Shown piece after piece: positions 28,780 to 40,424 of a DNA stretch of 64,000 nucleotides. A program made the position numbers and the translations under genes. Position 1 is the stretch's first letter. Each line of letters starts with the position of its first letter. The notes under the pieces were generated by a model. That model had not been told where the DNA came from. It worked only from the letters and a program-made list of their open reading frames with translations, and did not search any database. Source of the stretch: Staphylococcus hsinchuensis (GTDB lineage Bacteria; Bacillota; Bacilli; Staphylococcales; Staphylococcaceae); contig NZ_CP128355.1 in assembly GCF_038789205.1 (NCBI RefSeq), positions 1,674,001 to 1,738,000 on the forward strand, given 5' to 3'.

Positions 28780-31130
28780 CGGAAAAGAAAGGGACTTCAC
28801 TTACTAATAAAAGTAGTGAGTCCGGACAAAAGAATAATAGAAATGTGAAGCGAACGATTATCAAAATCTTTGGTTTTCTTGTAATCGCCTTTATTGCATT
28901 AGCTCTTATTGGTATTTTGCTCTTTGCATATTATGCTTGGAAAGCACCTGCATTTACAGATGCAAAATTAAGTGATAACAAGCCAGCTAAAATCTATGAC
29001 AGAGATGGCGACTTAGTTAAGACACTTGATAATGGTGCCAGACAAGAGCACGTTGACATTGACAAAGTACCTAAACAGATGAAAGATGCTGTATTAGCAA
29101 CTGAAGATAACAGTTTCTACAAACACGGAGCAATTGATTACAAACGTTTATTTGGCGCTGTAGCTAAAAACGTTACAGGTGGATTTGGTTCACAAGGTGC
29201 TTCTACGTTAACACAACAAGTTGTTAAACGTACTTTCCTTAATGACCAAAAATCTATCGGCCGTAAAGCTCAAGAAGCATATCTTTCATACCGTCTAGAG
29301 CAAGAATATAGTAAAGATGAAATTTTCCAAATTTACTTGAACAAAATTTATTACTCTGATGGTGTGACAGGTGTTAAAGCTGCTGCTAAATATTATTTCA
29401 ACAAAGATTTAGATGATTTGAGTTTAGCAGAATCAGCTTATCTTGCAGGTTTACCACAGGTTCCGAACCTAAACAATGTTTATGATCATCCAAAACAAGC
29501 TGAGAATCGTAAAGATACAGTGCTTTATCTAATGGCCAAACATGGCAGAATTACTGAAAAACAAAAAGAAAAAGCACAAAAAACTTCTTTACAAGATACT
29601 TTAGTAAAACGTACTGATAAACAACGTCAAGTTACTGAAGATAAATCTAATAAAGAATACGATTCATACATCAACTTCGTTAAGTCAGAGTTAATGAACA
29701 ACAAAGAATTCAAAAATGAAAAACTTGGCGATGTATTAAACAGCGGTATTAAGATTTACACAAACATGGATAAAGATGTTCAAAAAACATTGCAAAACCG
29801 TATCGACAATGGTAATTACTATAAAAACGGTGACCAACAAGTAGGTTCAAGTATTGTCGATAGTGAGAGTGGCGGACTTGTTGCGATATCTGGTGGTCGT
29901 GACTACGAAGATATTAAAGATAGAAACTTAGCAACGGATCCTCACCCTACTGGTTCATCATTAAAACCATTCTTAGCATACGGTCCAGCGATTGAAAATA
30001 TGCAATGGGCAACAAACCATGAAATCCAAGATGAGGCCAATTATCAAGTTGATGGTGTAGGCTTCAAAAACTACGATGGTAATGGTCACGGAAATGTAAG
30101 ATTATACGATGCATTACGTGAAAGTTTCAACATTCCAGCGCTTAAAGCTTGGCAAGCATCTAAAGAAGATGCAGGCGAAGATGCACCTAAGAAATTTGCC
30201 GAGAATGTTGGCTTAGATTATCAAAGTAAAATCGGCGCTTCTGAAGTACTTGGTGGTTCATCTTCAGAATTCTCACCTACTCAATTAGCATCAGCCTTTG
30301 CATCTATTGCCAATGGCGGTGACTATAACAACGCGCATTCAATTAAGAAAGTTGTTAAAGACGACGGTGAAACTGTGGAATATGAACATATAAGTAAGAA
30401 AGCTATGAAAGATTACACAGCTTACATGTTAGCAGAAGTATTAAAAGGTACATTTGAACCTTATGGTTCTGCTTATGGACATGGCGTTTCTGGTGTTAAC
30501 CTTGCAGCTAAAACAGGTACTGGTACGTATGGCGACCAAACTTATAAACAATATAACTTACCTGATGATGCTGCCAAAGACGTTTGGATTAACGGTTTCA
30601 CTCCTAAATACAGTATGTCTGTATGGATGGGCTTCAACCAAGTTAAACAAGGTGGAACAAATTCATTCGTCGGACACAAAGAACAAGAATACCCACAATA
30701 TTTACTTGAAGATGTTATGGGTGACATTGCTTCTAAAGATGGTAAAGACTTCGAGAAACCAGATTCTGTTGAAGGATCTGACAAAGATTCATTATCTGTT
30801 AAAGGTCATGAAGACCACAATACAACGAGTGATAAACCAGAAGGACAAGGTAGTTCAAGCAGTTCTTCAAGCTCAGACAAAAAAGATGATGATAAACAAA
30901 GTAGCAATTCATCTTCACAATCTAGATCATCAAGCAATAACTCGAGCGGTGGTACATCAAATAGTGGAACTGTAACAAATGGTAGTGCTAGTAATGCAAG
31001 TGGTAATAACCAACAAAATGCTGGTGCTAACCAACAAAATTCAAGCAGTTCAAATGGTTCTAGTGGCTCAAACGCTTTAAGTAGTTTATTTAACTTAAAT
31101 GCAATTTTTGGTAATAATAAAGCATCTTAA
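28776..31130 (+). CDS. pbp2: Bifunctional penicillin-binding protein 2
   Basis: A 784-residue class A PBP. A cytoplasmic Ser/Lys-rich N-terminus leads to a membrane helix at about residues 29-57. A GT51 transglycosylase follows ([15 protein letters not shown] near 110; GASTLTQQ). The transpeptidase has active-site serine in TGSSLKP near 394, SFN near 450 and KTGTG near 578. After about residue 670 there is an extracellular Ser/Asn/Gln-rich disordered tail of more than 100 residues, longer than I recall for S. aureus PBP2. It polymerises and cross-links peptidoglycan at the septum. Confidence 0.96.
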   Translation: MTEKKGTSLTNKSSESGQKNNRNVKRTIIKIFGFLVIAFIALALIGILLFAYYAWKAPAFTDAKLSDNKPAKIYDRDGDLVKTLDNGARQEHVDIDKVPKQMKDAVLATEDNSFYKHGAIDYKRLFGAVAKNVTGGFGSQGASTLTQQVVKRTFLNDQKSIGRKAQEAYLSYRLEQEYSKDEIFQIYLNKIYYSDGVTGVKAAAKYYFNKDLDDLSLAESAYLAGLPQVPNLNNVYDHPKQAENRKDTVLYLMAKHGRITEKQKEKAQKTSLQDTLVKRTDKQRQVTEDKSNKEYDSYINFVKSELMNNKEFKNEKLGDVLNSGIKIYTNMDKDVQKTLQNRIDNGNYYKNGDQQVGSSIVDSESGGLVAISGGRDYEDIKDRNLATDPHPTGSSLKPFLAYGPAIENMQWATNHEIQDEANYQVDGVGFKNYDGNGHGNVRLYDALRESFNIPALKAWQASKEDAGEDAPKKFAENVGLDYQSKIGASEVLGGSSSEFSPTQLASAFASIANGGDYNNAHSIKKVVKDDGETVEYEHISKKAMKDYTAYMLAEVLKGTFEPYGSAYGHGVSGVNLAAKTGTGTYGDQTYKQYNLPDDAAKDVWINGFTPKYSMSVWMGFNQVKQGGTNSFVGHKEQEYPQYLLEDVMGDIASKDGKDFEKPDSVEGSDKDSLSVKGHEDHNTTSDKPEGQGSSSSSSSSDKKDDDKQSSNSSSQSRSSSNNSSGGTSNSGTVTNGSASNASGNNQQNAGANQQNSSSSNGSSGSNALSSLFNLNAIFGNNKAS

Positions 31131-31138
31131 GTTAGTTT

Positions 31139-31171
31139 AAAACCCGATTCCAATATGGAATCGGGTTTTTT
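31139..31171. terminator. Terminator after pbp2
   Basis: A stem AACCCGATTCCA / TGGAATCGGGTT with a 7-T run on plus. The left A-run could let it act for ypoC on minus. Confidence 0.92.
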
Positions 31172-31214
31172 TCTTATCAATTTAATTTTGTAAATGTAGC
31201 TTACTTAATCTGTA

Positions 31215-31547
31215 TTATGAATGTTTATTTTTTGAACGGATTTTATATGAGGCGTTCATTTTAACTAACTCCGTTTTTAAAGTTTTCATTTGTCTATAGC
31301 CCATGAAGTGATATTTACGTTCAATCATATAATGATAACGTTCTTCGAAATTCATAGGTACAACTGGATAATCTTCCATTTGATCAAAATCGATTGAAGC
31401 GACATCATTTATTTCTTTAAAGTAATTGATAATTAAGTCGAAATATTGATCTAATAAATCTTTTGCTTCTGGAGTTTTTAATTTTTTGGCTTGTGCAAAT
31501 TTATCCAATTGTTCTTCAAGTTGTGTAAAACGATCTTTATCCGTCAT
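31215..31547 (-). CDS. ypoC: YpoC-like protein
   Basis: A 110-residue helical protein ending in a basic stretch (SYKIRSKNKHS). PEAKDLLDQYFDLI and FEERYHYMIERKYHFMGYRQM resemble B. subtilis YpoC, which also follows nth and dnaD. Function is unknown. The start has GAGGTG upstream; it is the last gene of dnaD-nth-ypoC and converges on pbp2. Confidence 0.78.
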   Translation of the reverse strand: MTDKDRFTQLEEQLDKFAQAKKLKTPEAKDLLDQYFDLIINYFKEINDVASIDFDQMEDYPVVPMNFEERYHYMIERKYHFMGYRQMKTLKTELVKMNASYKIRSKNKHS

Positions 31548-31580
31548 GTTTAATTCACACCTCTTAGTTACTGTTTTAAA

Positions 31581-32234
31581 CTATTTTGCTTCAGCTTTGA
31601 TACGCTTTTGTCCTTCTCTACACATTTCTAATAATGGACAAATATCACACTTTGGTTTTCGAGCTAAACAATGATAACGTCCGAAAAAAATAAGTTGATG
31701 ATGTGATTTATTCCAACGTTCTTTAGGAATAACTTTGCATAATCTATCTTCTACTTGTCTTACGTTGTCTTTCCAACGACAAATACCTAACCTTTTTGAA
31801 ACACGTTCTACATGTGTATCAACGGCTAATGAGGGTTCATCAAAGGCAACACTCATTACAACATTTGCCGTTTTTCTACCTACACCGGCTAAACTTTCTA
31901 ATTCTTTGTGCGTATTTGGTATTTTTCCATCAAATTTTTCTAACAATGACTGACATAATTTTTTTATATTTTTGGCTTTATTTCGATATAAACCGATTGT
32001 GCGTAAATCATTCTCTAATTCTGAAATATCTACATCAATATAGTCTTGGGGTGTTTTGTATTTTTTAAATAAAGATTTAGTTATTTTGTTGACTGAATTA
32101 TCGGTAGTCTGTGCAGATAAAAGTACAGCAATTGTAAGTTCAAATGCATTGTCATGTACGAGTTCAATTTGTGCATTTGGAAACATATCTGCAATGATGT
32201 CTATCATTTCAAGGGATTTTTTATTACTTATCAT
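31581..32234 (-). CDS. nth: Endonuclease III
   Basis: A 217-residue DNA glycosylase/AP lyase removing oxidised pyrimidines. The helix-hairpin-helix is LAGVGRKTANVV with its catalytic lysine, followed by the aspartate in VDTHVERVSKRLG. The C-terminal 4Fe-4S loop is CLARKPKCDICPLLEMC (C-x6-C-x2-C-x5-C). I start at the ATG giving MISNKKSLEMI, since GGAGAG lies 8 bases before it inside dnaD. The frames overlap by 11 bases, implying coupling. Confidence 0.94.
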   Translation of the reverse strand: MISNKKSLEMIDIIADMFPNAQIELVHDNAFELTIAVLLSAQTTDNSVNKITKSLFKKYKTPQDYIDVDISELENDLRTIGLYRNKAKNIKKLCQSLLEKFDGKIPNTHKELESLAGVGRKTANVVMSVAFDEPSLAVDTHVERVSKRLGICRWKDNVRQVEDRLCKVIPKERWNKSHHQLIFFGRYHCLARKPKCDICPLLEMCREGQKRIKAEAK

Positions 32235-32910
32235 TTGAATTCTCTCCATTCAACCAATCAAATTTCGGAACTTTCTTCACATTATGTTTCATTTGTGGTT
32301 TGTGAAATTGGTGACTTACTTTTTTAGAATCTTCAATGGTTTCCACATTATTTTTCTTCCAATTTAATAAGATACGATCAATATATTTGAAACTCATTTT
32401 ACTTTGCATCATTGCTTCATCAAGTGCAGCTTGAATAATATTTAAACTATGTTGATCATAATCAATCCATTGATTGAGCGTTTCTATTTCAAACGGTGAC
32501 AATGGTCTTCCAAATGCTTGTTCAAATTGCTGAAATAACGTTTGAAACGCAATCTTATCTTGATTTGATGCTTCTTTCACATTAAGTTGCTCAAATAGTT
32601 CATTTAGTTTTTCATAAAATTTATCAAGATTCATGTATTCAGTGAATTTACCTTCTTCATCTTTGCTAACATTTAAATCTAATAAATCAAGTTGAATTAA
32701 ATTTTGGATAATTGAGGTAATTGCACGCGAATCTAATGTTGTACCTTGCTGTAATGACTCTACTGTAGGTTGCTTTTTTGAAATTTCAGAAGCATATATG
32801 AGTTTAATCAATATAACGAGATCCGTTTCTGTTAATCCGAACTCATTATAGTGCTCAAGTAGTTCTTTATGGATAATGACGGGTCTACTTTTTAAAAATT
32901 CTATATTCAA
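32224..32910 (-). CDS. dnaD: DNA replication initiation protein DnaD
   Basis: A 228-residue protein. An N-terminal winged-helix domain (FLKSRPVIIHKELLEHYNEFGL) precedes the DnaD C-terminal domain (AFGRPLSPFEIETLNQWID, SFKYIDRILLNWKKNNV). DnaD helps load the helicase during initiation and restart. The TTG giving MNIEFLKSRPV is preferred. The GTG three codons earlier is part of the GAGGTG ribosome site. It begins just after the asnS terminator. Confidence 0.93.
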   Translation of the reverse strand: MNIEFLKSRPVIIHKELLEHYNEFGLTETDLVILIKLIYASEISKKQPTVESLQQGTTLDSRAITSIIQNLIQLDLLDLNVSKDEEGKFTEYMNLDKFYEKLNELFEQLNVKEASNQDKIAFQTLFQQFEQAFGRPLSPFEIETLNQWIDYDQHSLNIIQAALDEAMMQSKMSFKYIDRILLNWKKNNVETIEDSKKVSHQFHKPQMKHNVKKVPKFDWLNGENSNDK

Positions 32911-32936
32911 TTTAATCACCTCAATGGTTTACATTT

Positions 32937-32969
32937 TGAAAAACGCCCAGTCTTTTAATCAGACTGGAC
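32937..32969 (-). terminator. Terminator between asnS and dnaD
   Basis: A stem CGTCCAGTCT / AGACTGGGCG on the minus strand with a 7-base loop and a TTTTT run. It ends the mazG-to-asnS transcript; dnaD starts 27 bases beyond. Confidence 0.85.
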
Positions 32970-32988
32970 GTAATGTTAGTCGTACTGT

Positions 32989-34281
32989 TTATGGATATAA
33001 ACGGTTTAGTAAACGTGGGAACGGTGAAGTTTCTCTTACATGTTCTACACCTGTTAACCAAGCTACAGTTCTTTCTAGACCTAAACCAAATCCACTATGC
33101 GGTACACTACCGTAACGACGTAAATCTAAATAATAACTATAACTTTCTGCATCTAACTGATGTTCATCAATACGTTGTTCTAGTAAAGATAAATCATTGA
33201 TACGCTCTGAACCACCAATGATTTCACCGTATCCTTCTGGTGCGATTAAATCGGCACAAAGCACTGTGTCCTCATTATCTGGATTAGGTTGCATATAAAA
33301 TGGTTTAATTTTCGTTGGATAATTTGTGATAAATACAGGTAAATCATAGTGATTGGCAATCGCAGTTTCATGTGGAGCTCCGAAATCTTCGCCCCATTCA
33401 ATATCATCGAAACCTTGTTCCTTTAAGAATTCTACTGCGTCATCATAAGTGATACGTGGGAAAGGTGTTGTTACCTTTTCAAGATTCGTAGTATCTCGAT
33501 CTAATGCTTTCAAATCTAATTTACAGTTCTTCAATACTGATTGAACGACATGAGCTACATATTGTTCTTGAATTTCTAGACTTTGTTGATGATTACAAAA
33601 AGCCATTTCAGGTTCAATCATCCAAAATTCAATCAAGTGACGACGTGTTTTTGATTTTTCGGCTCTGAACGTTGGACCAAAAGAAAATACACGACCATGT
33701 GCCATTGCTGCTGCTTCCATGTATAATTGACCACTTTGAGATAAGAACGCATCTTCATCGAAATATTTTGTATGGAATAATTCACTTGTACCTTCTGGCG
33801 CACTTGCAGTTAATATCGGTGGATCAATTTTAGTGAAATCATTATCATTAAAGAATTCGTAAGTTGCTCGAATGATTTCATTACGAATTTTCATAACGGC
33901 ATGTTGTTTCTTTGAACGTAGCCATAAATGACGATGATCCATTAAAAACTCTGTTCCATGGTCTTTTGGTGTGATTGGATAATCATGCGCTTCAGCAATG
34001 ACTTCTATTGATTTAACTTGCATTTCGTAACCTAAATCTGAGCGATAATCTTCTGTTATTTCCCCTGTCACGTATAAAGAAGTTTCTTGCGTAATGTCTT
34101 TTGCAAGTTGGAAAACTTCTTCTGAAACATTATTTTTTACAACTACTCCTTGCATAAAACCTGTTCCGTCTCTAAGTTGTAGGAAAGCAATTTTCCCACT
34201 TGAGCGTTTATTCGTTAACCACGCTCCGATTGTTACTTCTTCATTGAGATGCTGTTTTGCTTGTTTAATTGTAGTATTCAT
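32989..34281 (-). CDS. asnS: Asparaginyl-tRNA synthetase
   Basis: A 430-residue class IIb synthetase. An N-terminal OB domain ([22 protein letters not shown]) precedes the catalytic domain with motif 2 ([16 protein letters not shown]) and motif 3 ([12 protein letters not shown]). The active-site loop and length fit AsnRS rather than AspRS. The ATG giving MNTTIKQAK is used, 7 bases after TAGGAG. It charges tRNA-Asn. Confidence 0.96.
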   Translation of the reverse strand: MNTTIKQAKQHLNEEVTIGAWLTNKRSSGKIAFLQLRDGTGFMQGVVVKNNVSEEVFQLAKDITQETSLYVTGEITEDYRSDLGYEMQVKSIEVIAEAHDYPITPKDHGTEFLMDHRHLWLRSKKQHAVMKIRNEIIRATYEFFNDNDFTKIDPPILTASAPEGTSELFHTKYFDEDAFLSQSGQLYMEAAAMAHGRVFSFGPTFRAEKSKTRRHLIEFWMIEPEMAFCNHQQSLEIQEQYVAHVVQSVLKNCKLDLKALDRDTTNLEKVTTPFPRITYDDAVEFLKEQGFDDIEWGEDFGAPHETAIANHYDLPVFITNYPTKIKPFYMQPNPDNEDTVLCADLIAPEGYGEIIGGSERINDLSLLEQRIDEHQLDAESYSYYLDLRRYGSVPHSGFGLGLERTVAWLTGVEHVRETSPFPRLLNRLYP

Positions 34282-34380
34282 AACCAAACTCCTAATTTTA
34301 TTTCTTCATTTAACACTTATTTATTTTAACAAAATACGTATTTAAGTTCTAGTTGATTCACTGAAAGGAAATATTTAAAA

Positions 34381-37068
34381 CTAGGATTTATTTAATTTCT
34401 CTAATATTTTAGTAAATTGTTTGATATTTCCTTTTCGTTGTTGGTAATTTTCTAACGTTTGTTTGAAAAATTGTCTGTAATTGCTTCTAATTAATCGATC
34501 ATCGAACGAAACAATAATACCTTTATCATCTTCATTACGTATTAAGCGACCTAAGCCCTGTCGGAAGCGAGTCACAGCATCAGGTAAAATATATTCTTTA
34601 AATGTTGAGGCGAACTCTGACTCCATTAACCAATATTTCGCGTTATTTTGATTCATAAATGGTAATTTTGCAATCATTACACATTTCACACCCGTAGATT
34701 GGAAGTCAAAGCCTTCAAAGAACGTTCCTGTACCGAGCAATATAGATTTATCGAAACTATTAAATTGTTGCACTATTTTATAATTTTGATTTTGTTGCTG
34801 GCTTAATATCACATAATCATCAAGTTCAGGTAAGTCGAACAATAATTCTTGAACCATATACATCATTTTATAGCTCGTGAAAAGTACGAGACATTTTGAT
34901 TCAACTACATTTACGTATTCAACGATATAATTAACGATTGAAGATACATATGCTTCCGTATTTTTATAATTATATGATGTTACGTCATTTGGCAAGAATA
35001 CCGTAGTTTGATTCGAAGATGTCATTTTATGATCTAATTCATAAGTATTAAAAGTTATGTCTTCTGTAAACCACTGTTTAAAATGATCAAATGAATGATT
35101 GAACGTTAAAGTCCCTGAAATGAATGTTAGTGAATTAAACTGGTTTAGCACTTGTTTTGTTAAAATATCTTTGACTTCGTAGTCTTTTACATGCAACTTA
35201 ATTGTTGATTTTTGATTTAAATTTTTAATTGATAAATAGCTAACATGTTCATTTGTGAGACTCTGTTCAATCGCTTTAAATCGATTGTTAATATAAAGCA
35301 ATTGTTTACGGACTGTTTTAATTGTTGGGTGACTCATTCCATTGAAGAACTCCAACGTAACATTTAATTTATGAATAATATGTTGTAAATGCTCGATAAT
35401 AATATTGACGTCAAATTGATAGACAAAATGTTCCCTATTTATTTCATCATCATAAACATTTGATTTTTGAACAATTTCTAACAATGAATTAAATAAACGG
35501 TCATTTAATTCATGTACTTCATTTATCATCGTTTTAAGACCAAATACATCTATAGGTGGGATGTCAAGTTTCTCCAATATGCGTTGTTGCTCTAGGTTGT
35601 CTATTAATTTTAATGATTTTTCTTGTTCTGTTTTACCGATTAAGCCAAGTTGGTATTTTATATCTGAATAACTCAGTTCATTTGTGACTTGATTTAATGC
35701 ATAGTCAGGCAGTCTATGTGCCTCATCAATAATACAATCATCGAACAATTCGTATATTGCATTGTCAGGCATAGCATGAATGAGGTGTGCATGATTCGTA
35801 ATACCGATTTGTATATTTTGTGTATTTCGTTTTATAAAATTGAAATAATGCAAATCATTGCGCACAGGCACATATGTGTCTAAGCGCTGTTCAAAATACA
35901 TTTTTTGGCCGCCTTTTAACCCTAATTCTTGTATATCCCCTGTCTCAGTTTCGGTTAACCAAACGAGTAATTGCATCTTTAATAAATTAACGTCATAGTT
36001 ATTTGAGCCTTCTTTTAAAATTTGGCTTACCATACCTAAGGAAATATAGTCTCTTCGACTTTTGATTAAATAGGCATTGATTTTAAAGTTAAGCGCTTGT
36101 TTTAATGCAGGTATATCTTTTTCTAAAAGTTGATTTTGTAATAATTTCGTATTTGTCGAAATCATCACGTGTTTACCTGTCTCAATATAATACATAATGG
36201 CAGCTAATAAATATGCGAATGATTTACCGCTTCCTAATGGTGCTTCAATCATTGCTTTTTCATTATGCATTAATTGTTCAAGTATGATTTCAGATAAATA
36301 TAACTGCTGAGGACGATATGTAAGGTTGAGCTTTTCAGTAATCAGAGTGTATAAATCTTTTAAAGTGCCATCGAAATCTAAAATGGGTGCTTTAAAATCG
36401 GTTTGTCTTTTATATATAATTTGTTCAAATTGTTCGTATTTATCCCCTAATAACTGTTGAGGCTGCGTTCTTACCATTTCAAAAATGATGTCATTTAAGT
36501 CATATTTTAAGTTTTTCGTTAAATAATAAAGTTGCTTTAAAGTATCTGTCGGTAAAGCTTCTAGTTTATTAAATGCTTTAACCATTAACTGTGCTGTTGT
36601 TTCAGCATCTTCATCAGCTCTATGAGCATGATTCAATTGAATATGATGAGCTTCGGCTAATTCACTTAACTGATAACTTTTATCTGTAGGGAACGCAATT
36701 TTAAATAACTCTAAAGTATCTAATACTTTTCGTGGTTGATATTTTATATGACAATTACTAAAAGCTTTCTTTAAAAAGTTAAGATCAAACGATACATTGT
36801 GTGCAACGAACACGCAATTTTTTATTTTACTATAGAGTTCAGAGGCTATTTCTTTAAAATATGGTGCTTGTGTTAACATATCTTCTTCAATAGACGTTAA
36901 AGCTTGTATAAAAGGAGGAATTTCTAGGTCAGTTTTAATCATAGAGTGATAGCTATCTATAATCTTGTTGTCTTGGACGAAAGTAACGCCAACTTGAATA
37001 ATATCGTCATAATTAAGTTGGTTACCTGTTGTCTCTAAATCTATCACTGCATAACAAGGTTTATTCAT
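34381..37068 (-). CDS. dinG: DinG-family helicase with N-terminal 3'-5' exonuclease domain
   Basis: An 895-residue fusion. Residues 1-180 are a DEDDh exonuclease like Pol III epsilon ([36 protein letters not shown]). An XPD/DinG-type superfamily 2 helicase follows, with Walker [13 protein letters not shown] near residue 278, DEAH box [10 protein letters not shown] near 443, and a C-terminal GRLIR motif. The usual iron-sulfur cysteine cluster of DinG is not seen, as in other Firmicutes. S. aureus DinG is reported mainly as a nuclease. Confidence 0.93.
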   Translation of the reverse strand: MNKPCYAVIDLETTGNQLNYDDIIQVGVTFVQDNKIIDSYHSMIKTDLEIPPFIQALTSIEEDMLTQAPYFKEIASELYSKIKNCVFVAHNVSFDLNFLKKAFSNCHIKYQPRKVLDTLELFKIAFPTDKSYQLSELAEAHHIQLNHAHRADEDAETTAQLMVKAFNKLEALPTDTLKQLYYLTKNLKYDLNDIIFEMVRTQPQQLLGDKYEQFEQIIYKRQTDFKAPILDFDGTLKDLYTLITEKLNLTYRPQQLYLSEIILEQLMHNEKAMIEAPLGSGKSFAYLLAAIMYYIETGKHVMISTNTKLLQNQLLEKDIPALKQALNFKINAYLIKSRRDYISLGMVSQILKEGSNNYDVNLLKMQLLVWLTETETGDIQELGLKGGQKMYFEQRLDTYVPVRNDLHYFNFIKRNTQNIQIGITNHAHLIHAMPDNAIYELFDDCIIDEAHRLPDYALNQVTNELSYSDIKYQLGLIGKTEQEKSLKLIDNLEQQRILEKLDIPPIDVFGLKTMINEVHELNDRLFNSLLEIVQKSNVYDDEINREHFVYQFDVNIIIEHLQHIIHKLNVTLEFFNGMSHPTIKTVRKQLLYINNRFKAIEQSLTNEHVSYLSIKNLNQKSTIKLHVKDYEVKDILTKQVLNQFNSLTFISGTLTFNHSFDHFKQWFTEDITFNTYELDHKMTSSNQTTVFLPNDVTSYNYKNTEAYVSSIVNYIVEYVNVVESKCLVLFTSYKMMYMVQELLFDLPELDDYVILSQQQNQNYKIVQQFNSFDKSILLGTGTFFEGFDFQSTGVKCVMIAKLPFMNQNNAKYWLMESEFASTFKEYILPDAVTRFRQGLGRLIRNEDDKGIIVSFDDRLIRSNYRQFFKQTLENYQQRKGNIKQFTKILEKLNKS

Positions 37069-37089
37069 GTTTATTCCTCCTTTCTATTA

Positions 37090-38061
37090 TTACCAATCAA
37101 TATCAGCGCTAATTAATCGATGTTGATTGTGATCTTTATCAATCACAATTAAGAATCCATCTTCATCTATATCTTTAGCTTCACCATAGAATTGTTTGTC
37201 ATTTTCAGTGAACTTCAGTTCTCTGCCCCATATATTGGAAGCATTAATATATTCATCTCTTATCGTCGCAAAAGGCTCCTCTAAAAACTGGTTATATCGA
37301 TATTCTATATTATTTACTAACGTATTGAGAAATTCATAACGATTAAATTCAGATTGAGCATGTATTTTCACACTCGTTGCTTTCTGTTGTAGTTCTCCAG
37401 TAAAATCCTCTGGTAAATGATTCATATTAATACCAATTCCACATATTACTGCTTCAATACCATCACTATTTGCAACCATTTCAGTTAAAAAGCCACATAC
37501 TTTTTTGCCATCAATATAAATATCGTTTGGCCATTTTACTGAAACGTGATGATCACTATATTGTTGAATTGCATCACGAATGCCAAGTGCAAGGAAAAGA
37601 TTGAATTTAGCAAGCATATTGAAAGGTACTTGAGGTCTTAAAACAATTGACATCCATAAGCCTTTACCTTTAGATGAGGACCAAGGTCGATTAAAACGCC
37701 CTTTCCCTTTTGTTTGTTCATCACTTAAAATTAAAAATGTGTCTGAATTACCAACTAATTTTTGTTTCGCTTCAATCTGTGTAGATGGTGTAGTTTCTAA
37801 CACTTTAATGTGATCAAATACATTATTTGCTTGTAACATTGGTTTAACAATGCCACTATACCATTTTTCAGGTAGCGTATTTAAGCAATGCCCTTTATGA
37901 TTAATTGAATCAATTTCACAACCTTCACTTTTGAGCTGATCAATAATCTTTTTAACAGCAGTACGTGAAATTTTTAGTTGTTCTGCAATATATTGACCTG
38001 AAACATAATCTGGCCGTTGTTTATACAAAATATTTATAACATCCTTAAGATATTTTGACAT
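37090..38061 (-). CDS. birA: Biotin protein ligase and biotin-operon repressor
   Basis: A 323-residue group II BirA. The N-terminal helix-turn-helix (YIAEQLKISRTAVKKIIDQL) implies repressor activity. The ligase core has GKGRFNRPWSSSKGKGLW, SVKWPNDIYIDGKKVCGFL and a small C-terminal SH3-like domain. It attaches biotin to acetyl-CoA and pyruvate carboxylases. The start overlaps the end of cca, so they are coupled. Confidence 0.95.
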   Translation of the reverse strand: MSKYLKDVINILYKQRPDYVSGQYIAEQLKISRTAVKKIIDQLKSEGCEIDSINHKGHCLNTLPEKWYSGIVKPMLQANNVFDHIKVLETTPSTQIEAKQKLVGNSDTFLILSDEQTKGKGRFNRPWSSSKGKGLWMSIVLRPQVPFNMLAKFNLFLALGIRDAIQQYSDHHVSVKWPNDIYIDGKKVCGFLTEMVANSDGIEAVICGIGINMNHLPEDFTGELQQKATSVKIHAQSEFNRYEFLNTLVNNIEYRYNQFLEEPFATIRDEYINASNIWGRELKFTENDKQFYGEAKDIDEDGFLIVIDKDHNQHRLISADIDW

Positions 38062-39253
38062 TCACTTTCACCCATTCTAATAAATCACTTTTTAAATTTT
38101 TTACTTCGCCTTTAATAATTGCTATTTCAATTTGTCTTAGTGCATCTTTAATCCACGGTCCGCTTTTTTTATCTGTATATTCAATCATATCTTTACCATT
38201 AATATCAATATCTTTCCTTTGCATTATCGGTAATTGTGCTGCAATTTCCTCAATCGTTTCTTTGTTGATAATCAGTGGTGAATACTTTGCAATATTATTT
38301 TTATTTAGTTGCGTATGGTGAGATAACACATGAAGGATGTTTGCTTTACCGAAATCGTAGACAAACACTTTCAAATCATTTTTAGATTGAACCTTAGGTA
38401 AAGCTTGGATTAAACTTTTATAATGGCTCACTTGTTTTTTATCATTATTACTTATTTTTAATTCGGATAAATTTGCATTTACCTGTGGTTGTTGTGCTTT
38501 CAAAATTGCTAGAAATAGTAACCAATCTGTTGATTCGGTTAACTCAATTTTCGTTAAATCGTATTGTTTAAAGAAAGGAATATATTCAAAAGCATTAAAC
38601 GACTTTAAATTTTCAAAGCTTTGTTCTACGTTTGTGCCCTGCGTTAACTTTGTTAATTCAACTACGATACGCTCAATCGACAAATGTGATATATCTTGGA
38701 TACTTCTTTTCATCGCTTCGTAGGTTGAGGGTTCAATATTAAATGATAGTTGTGATTGGAATCGTAAACCTCTTAAGATTCGTAAAGCATCTTCTGTAAA
38801 ACGCTCTATTGGATCGCCAACCGTTCTGATGATGTTATTTTTTATATCTTTATAACCTTCAAAGTAATCGTGAATGTGGTAATTTATATCCATTGCGATT
38901 GCGTTCATTGTAAAGTCTCTTCGTTTAACGTCTTCGTACAATTCCCTCACAAAATATACTTCATTTGGTCTACGATGATCGCTGTATTGACCTTCAGCTC
39001 TAAAGGTGGTCACTTCGTACTGGTCGTCTTCAAATATAACATTAATAGTTCCATGCTCTCGACCGATAGGAACAGTTCTAGGAAATATGCTTTCTATTTC
39101 ATCGGGTGTTGCACTTGTCGTGATATCTATGTCATGAATAGACTTTCCCATGAGATAATCTCTCACGGACCCTCCTACAAAAAATGCTTGAAATTGATGG
39201 TCTATTAATTGTTCTAGAATCGGTTTTGCTGTTTCAAATAAAGTTTTAGTCAT
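38045..39253 (-). CDS. cca: CCA tRNA nucleotidyltransferase
   Basis: A 402-residue class II nucleotidyltransferase adding or repairing the CCA end of tRNA. The head domain has FFVGGSVRDYLMGKSIHDIDITTSA with catalytic DxD, then RRDFTMNAIAMD and the neck motif EDALRILRGLRFQSQL. The C-terminal body/tail is less conserved. It overlaps bshA by 8 bases upstream and birA by 17 downstream, a tight operon. Confidence 0.95.
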   Translation of the reverse strand: MTKTLFETAKPILEQLIDHQFQAFFVGGSVRDYLMGKSIHDIDITTSATPDEIESIFPRTVPIGREHGTINVIFEDDQYEVTTFRAEGQYSDHRRPNEVYFVRELYEDVKRRDFTMNAIAMDINYHIHDYFEGYKDIKNNIIRTVGDPIERFTEDALRILRGLRFQSQLSFNIEPSTYEAMKRSIQDISHLSIERIVVELTKLTQGTNVEQSFENLKSFNAFEYIPFFKQYDLTKIELTESTDWLLFLAILKAQQPQVNANLSELKISNNDKKQVSHYKSLIQALPKVQSKNDLKVFVYDFGKANILHVLSHHTQLNKNNIAKYSPLIINKETIEEIAAQLPIMQRKDIDINGKDMIEYTDKKSGPWIKDALRQIEIAIIKGEVKNLKSDLLEWVKVNVKIS

Positions 39254-40394
39254 TGTATCCCTCTAACATTTTCTTGTAATAGTACTCGTATTGGTCAGTA
39301 ATCAATTCAGATGAGAAACGTTCTGATACATCCGTTAGCATTTTTTCTTGCATGGATTTATAAAGCTCAGGTTTTGTTAACAATTCAATCGCATATTTAC
39401 TTGCAGCTTCGCTATCTCCAACATTTACGATGTAACCTGTTTCGTTATGTTTGATTACTTCTTTTATTCCGCCTGCTGTGGAACCAATTGGTACTACGCC
39501 AGTTTTCATTGCTTCTAACAATGATAAACCGAAACTTTCCTTTTCACTTAGGAGTAACTTTATATCTGAAATTTGGTAGAAATCACTTACCCAGTTTTGT
39601 TTACCTAAAAATAAAATTTTATCTTCTAAATTCAGTGACCTCGCTTGCTTTTTCACGTTCATGAGTTCAGGTCCATCTCCTAGAAGCAATAGTTTGGATG
39701 GTATTTGTTTATGCACTTTAGCAAATGTATCTACAATCGTATCGATACGTTTAACAGACCTAAAGTTAGAAACATGAATCAAAACCTTTTCCTCAGGTTT
39801 AATGCCATAGCAGGATTTTAATTTTTCATTTTTTTCAGTAGGTATAGTTGGTTTTGTAGGAAATTCATTTTCTCTAACAAAGTTATAAATTGGGACGATA
39901 TCTTTGTCAGTTTCAATGATTTCTTTCGTTTGATCTGCAAGTGATTGACTTACACTCGTCACAATATCACTGCCTTCAATTCCAAATTTAATTGCATTTT
40001 TTAAAGAGTGATCATAACCTAAGACAGTTATATCTGTACCATGGAGCGTTGTCATAATCTTAATATCTTTTTCAGACATATGTTTTGCAAGAATGCCACA
40101 GATTGCATGTGGTACTGCATAATGCATATGTAATAAATCAAGGTCGTATTCATTTACAACTTCAGCTATCTTTGTACTGAGTGTAATATCATATGGCGGG
40201 TATTGAAACACTGAATATTGATTGACTTCCACTTGATGAAAAGTAATATTAGGTAGCGGTTTACGTATTCTAAAAGGAATATTTGAAGTAATGAAATGGA
40301 TATCATGACCTCGTTCAGCTAACTTGATACCTAATTCAGTAGCTATGATTCCTGAACCACCCATCGACGGATAACATGTGATTCCTATTTTCAT
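39246..40394 (-). CDS. bshA: N-acetyl-glucosaminyl-L-malate synthase BshA
   Basis: A 382-residue GT4 glycosyltransferase that makes GlcNAc-malate, the first step of bacillithiol synthesis. Features are GGSGIIATELGIKLAERGHD near the N-terminus, LLHMHYAVPHA, LLLGDGPEL, and the donor-site ESFGLSLLEAMKTGVVPIGS. The position before cca-birA matches B. subtilis ypjH. It is functionally linked to the bacilliredoxin and ypdA elsewhere in this window. Confidence 0.94.
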   Translation of the reverse strand: MKIGITCYPSMGGSGIIATELGIKLAERGHDIHFITSNIPFRIRKPLPNITFHQVEVNQYSVFQYPPYDITLSTKIAEVVNEYDLDLLHMHYAVPHAICGILAKHMSEKDIKIMTTLHGTDITVLGYDHSLKNAIKFGIEGSDIVTSVSQSLADQTKEIIETDKDIVPIYNFVRENEFPTKPTIPTEKNEKLKSCYGIKPEEKVLIHVSNFRSVKRIDTIVDTFAKVHKQIPSKLLLLGDGPELMNVKKQARSLNLEDKILFLGKQNWVSDFYQISDIKLLLSEKESFGLSLLEAMKTGVVPIGSTAGGIKEVIKHNETGYIVNVGDSEAASKYAIELLTKPELYKSMQEKMLTDVSERFSSELITDQYEYYYKKMLEGYND

Positions 40395-40424
40395 AGTGCC
40401 ATTCCCCCTATTTGTTATGGTGAA

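Noticed and set aside
34282..34380. T-box leader in front of asnS
   Set aside because: The gap to dinG is under 100 bases and lacks the AGGGTGG-type T-box core; asnS appears to be transcribed with dinG.
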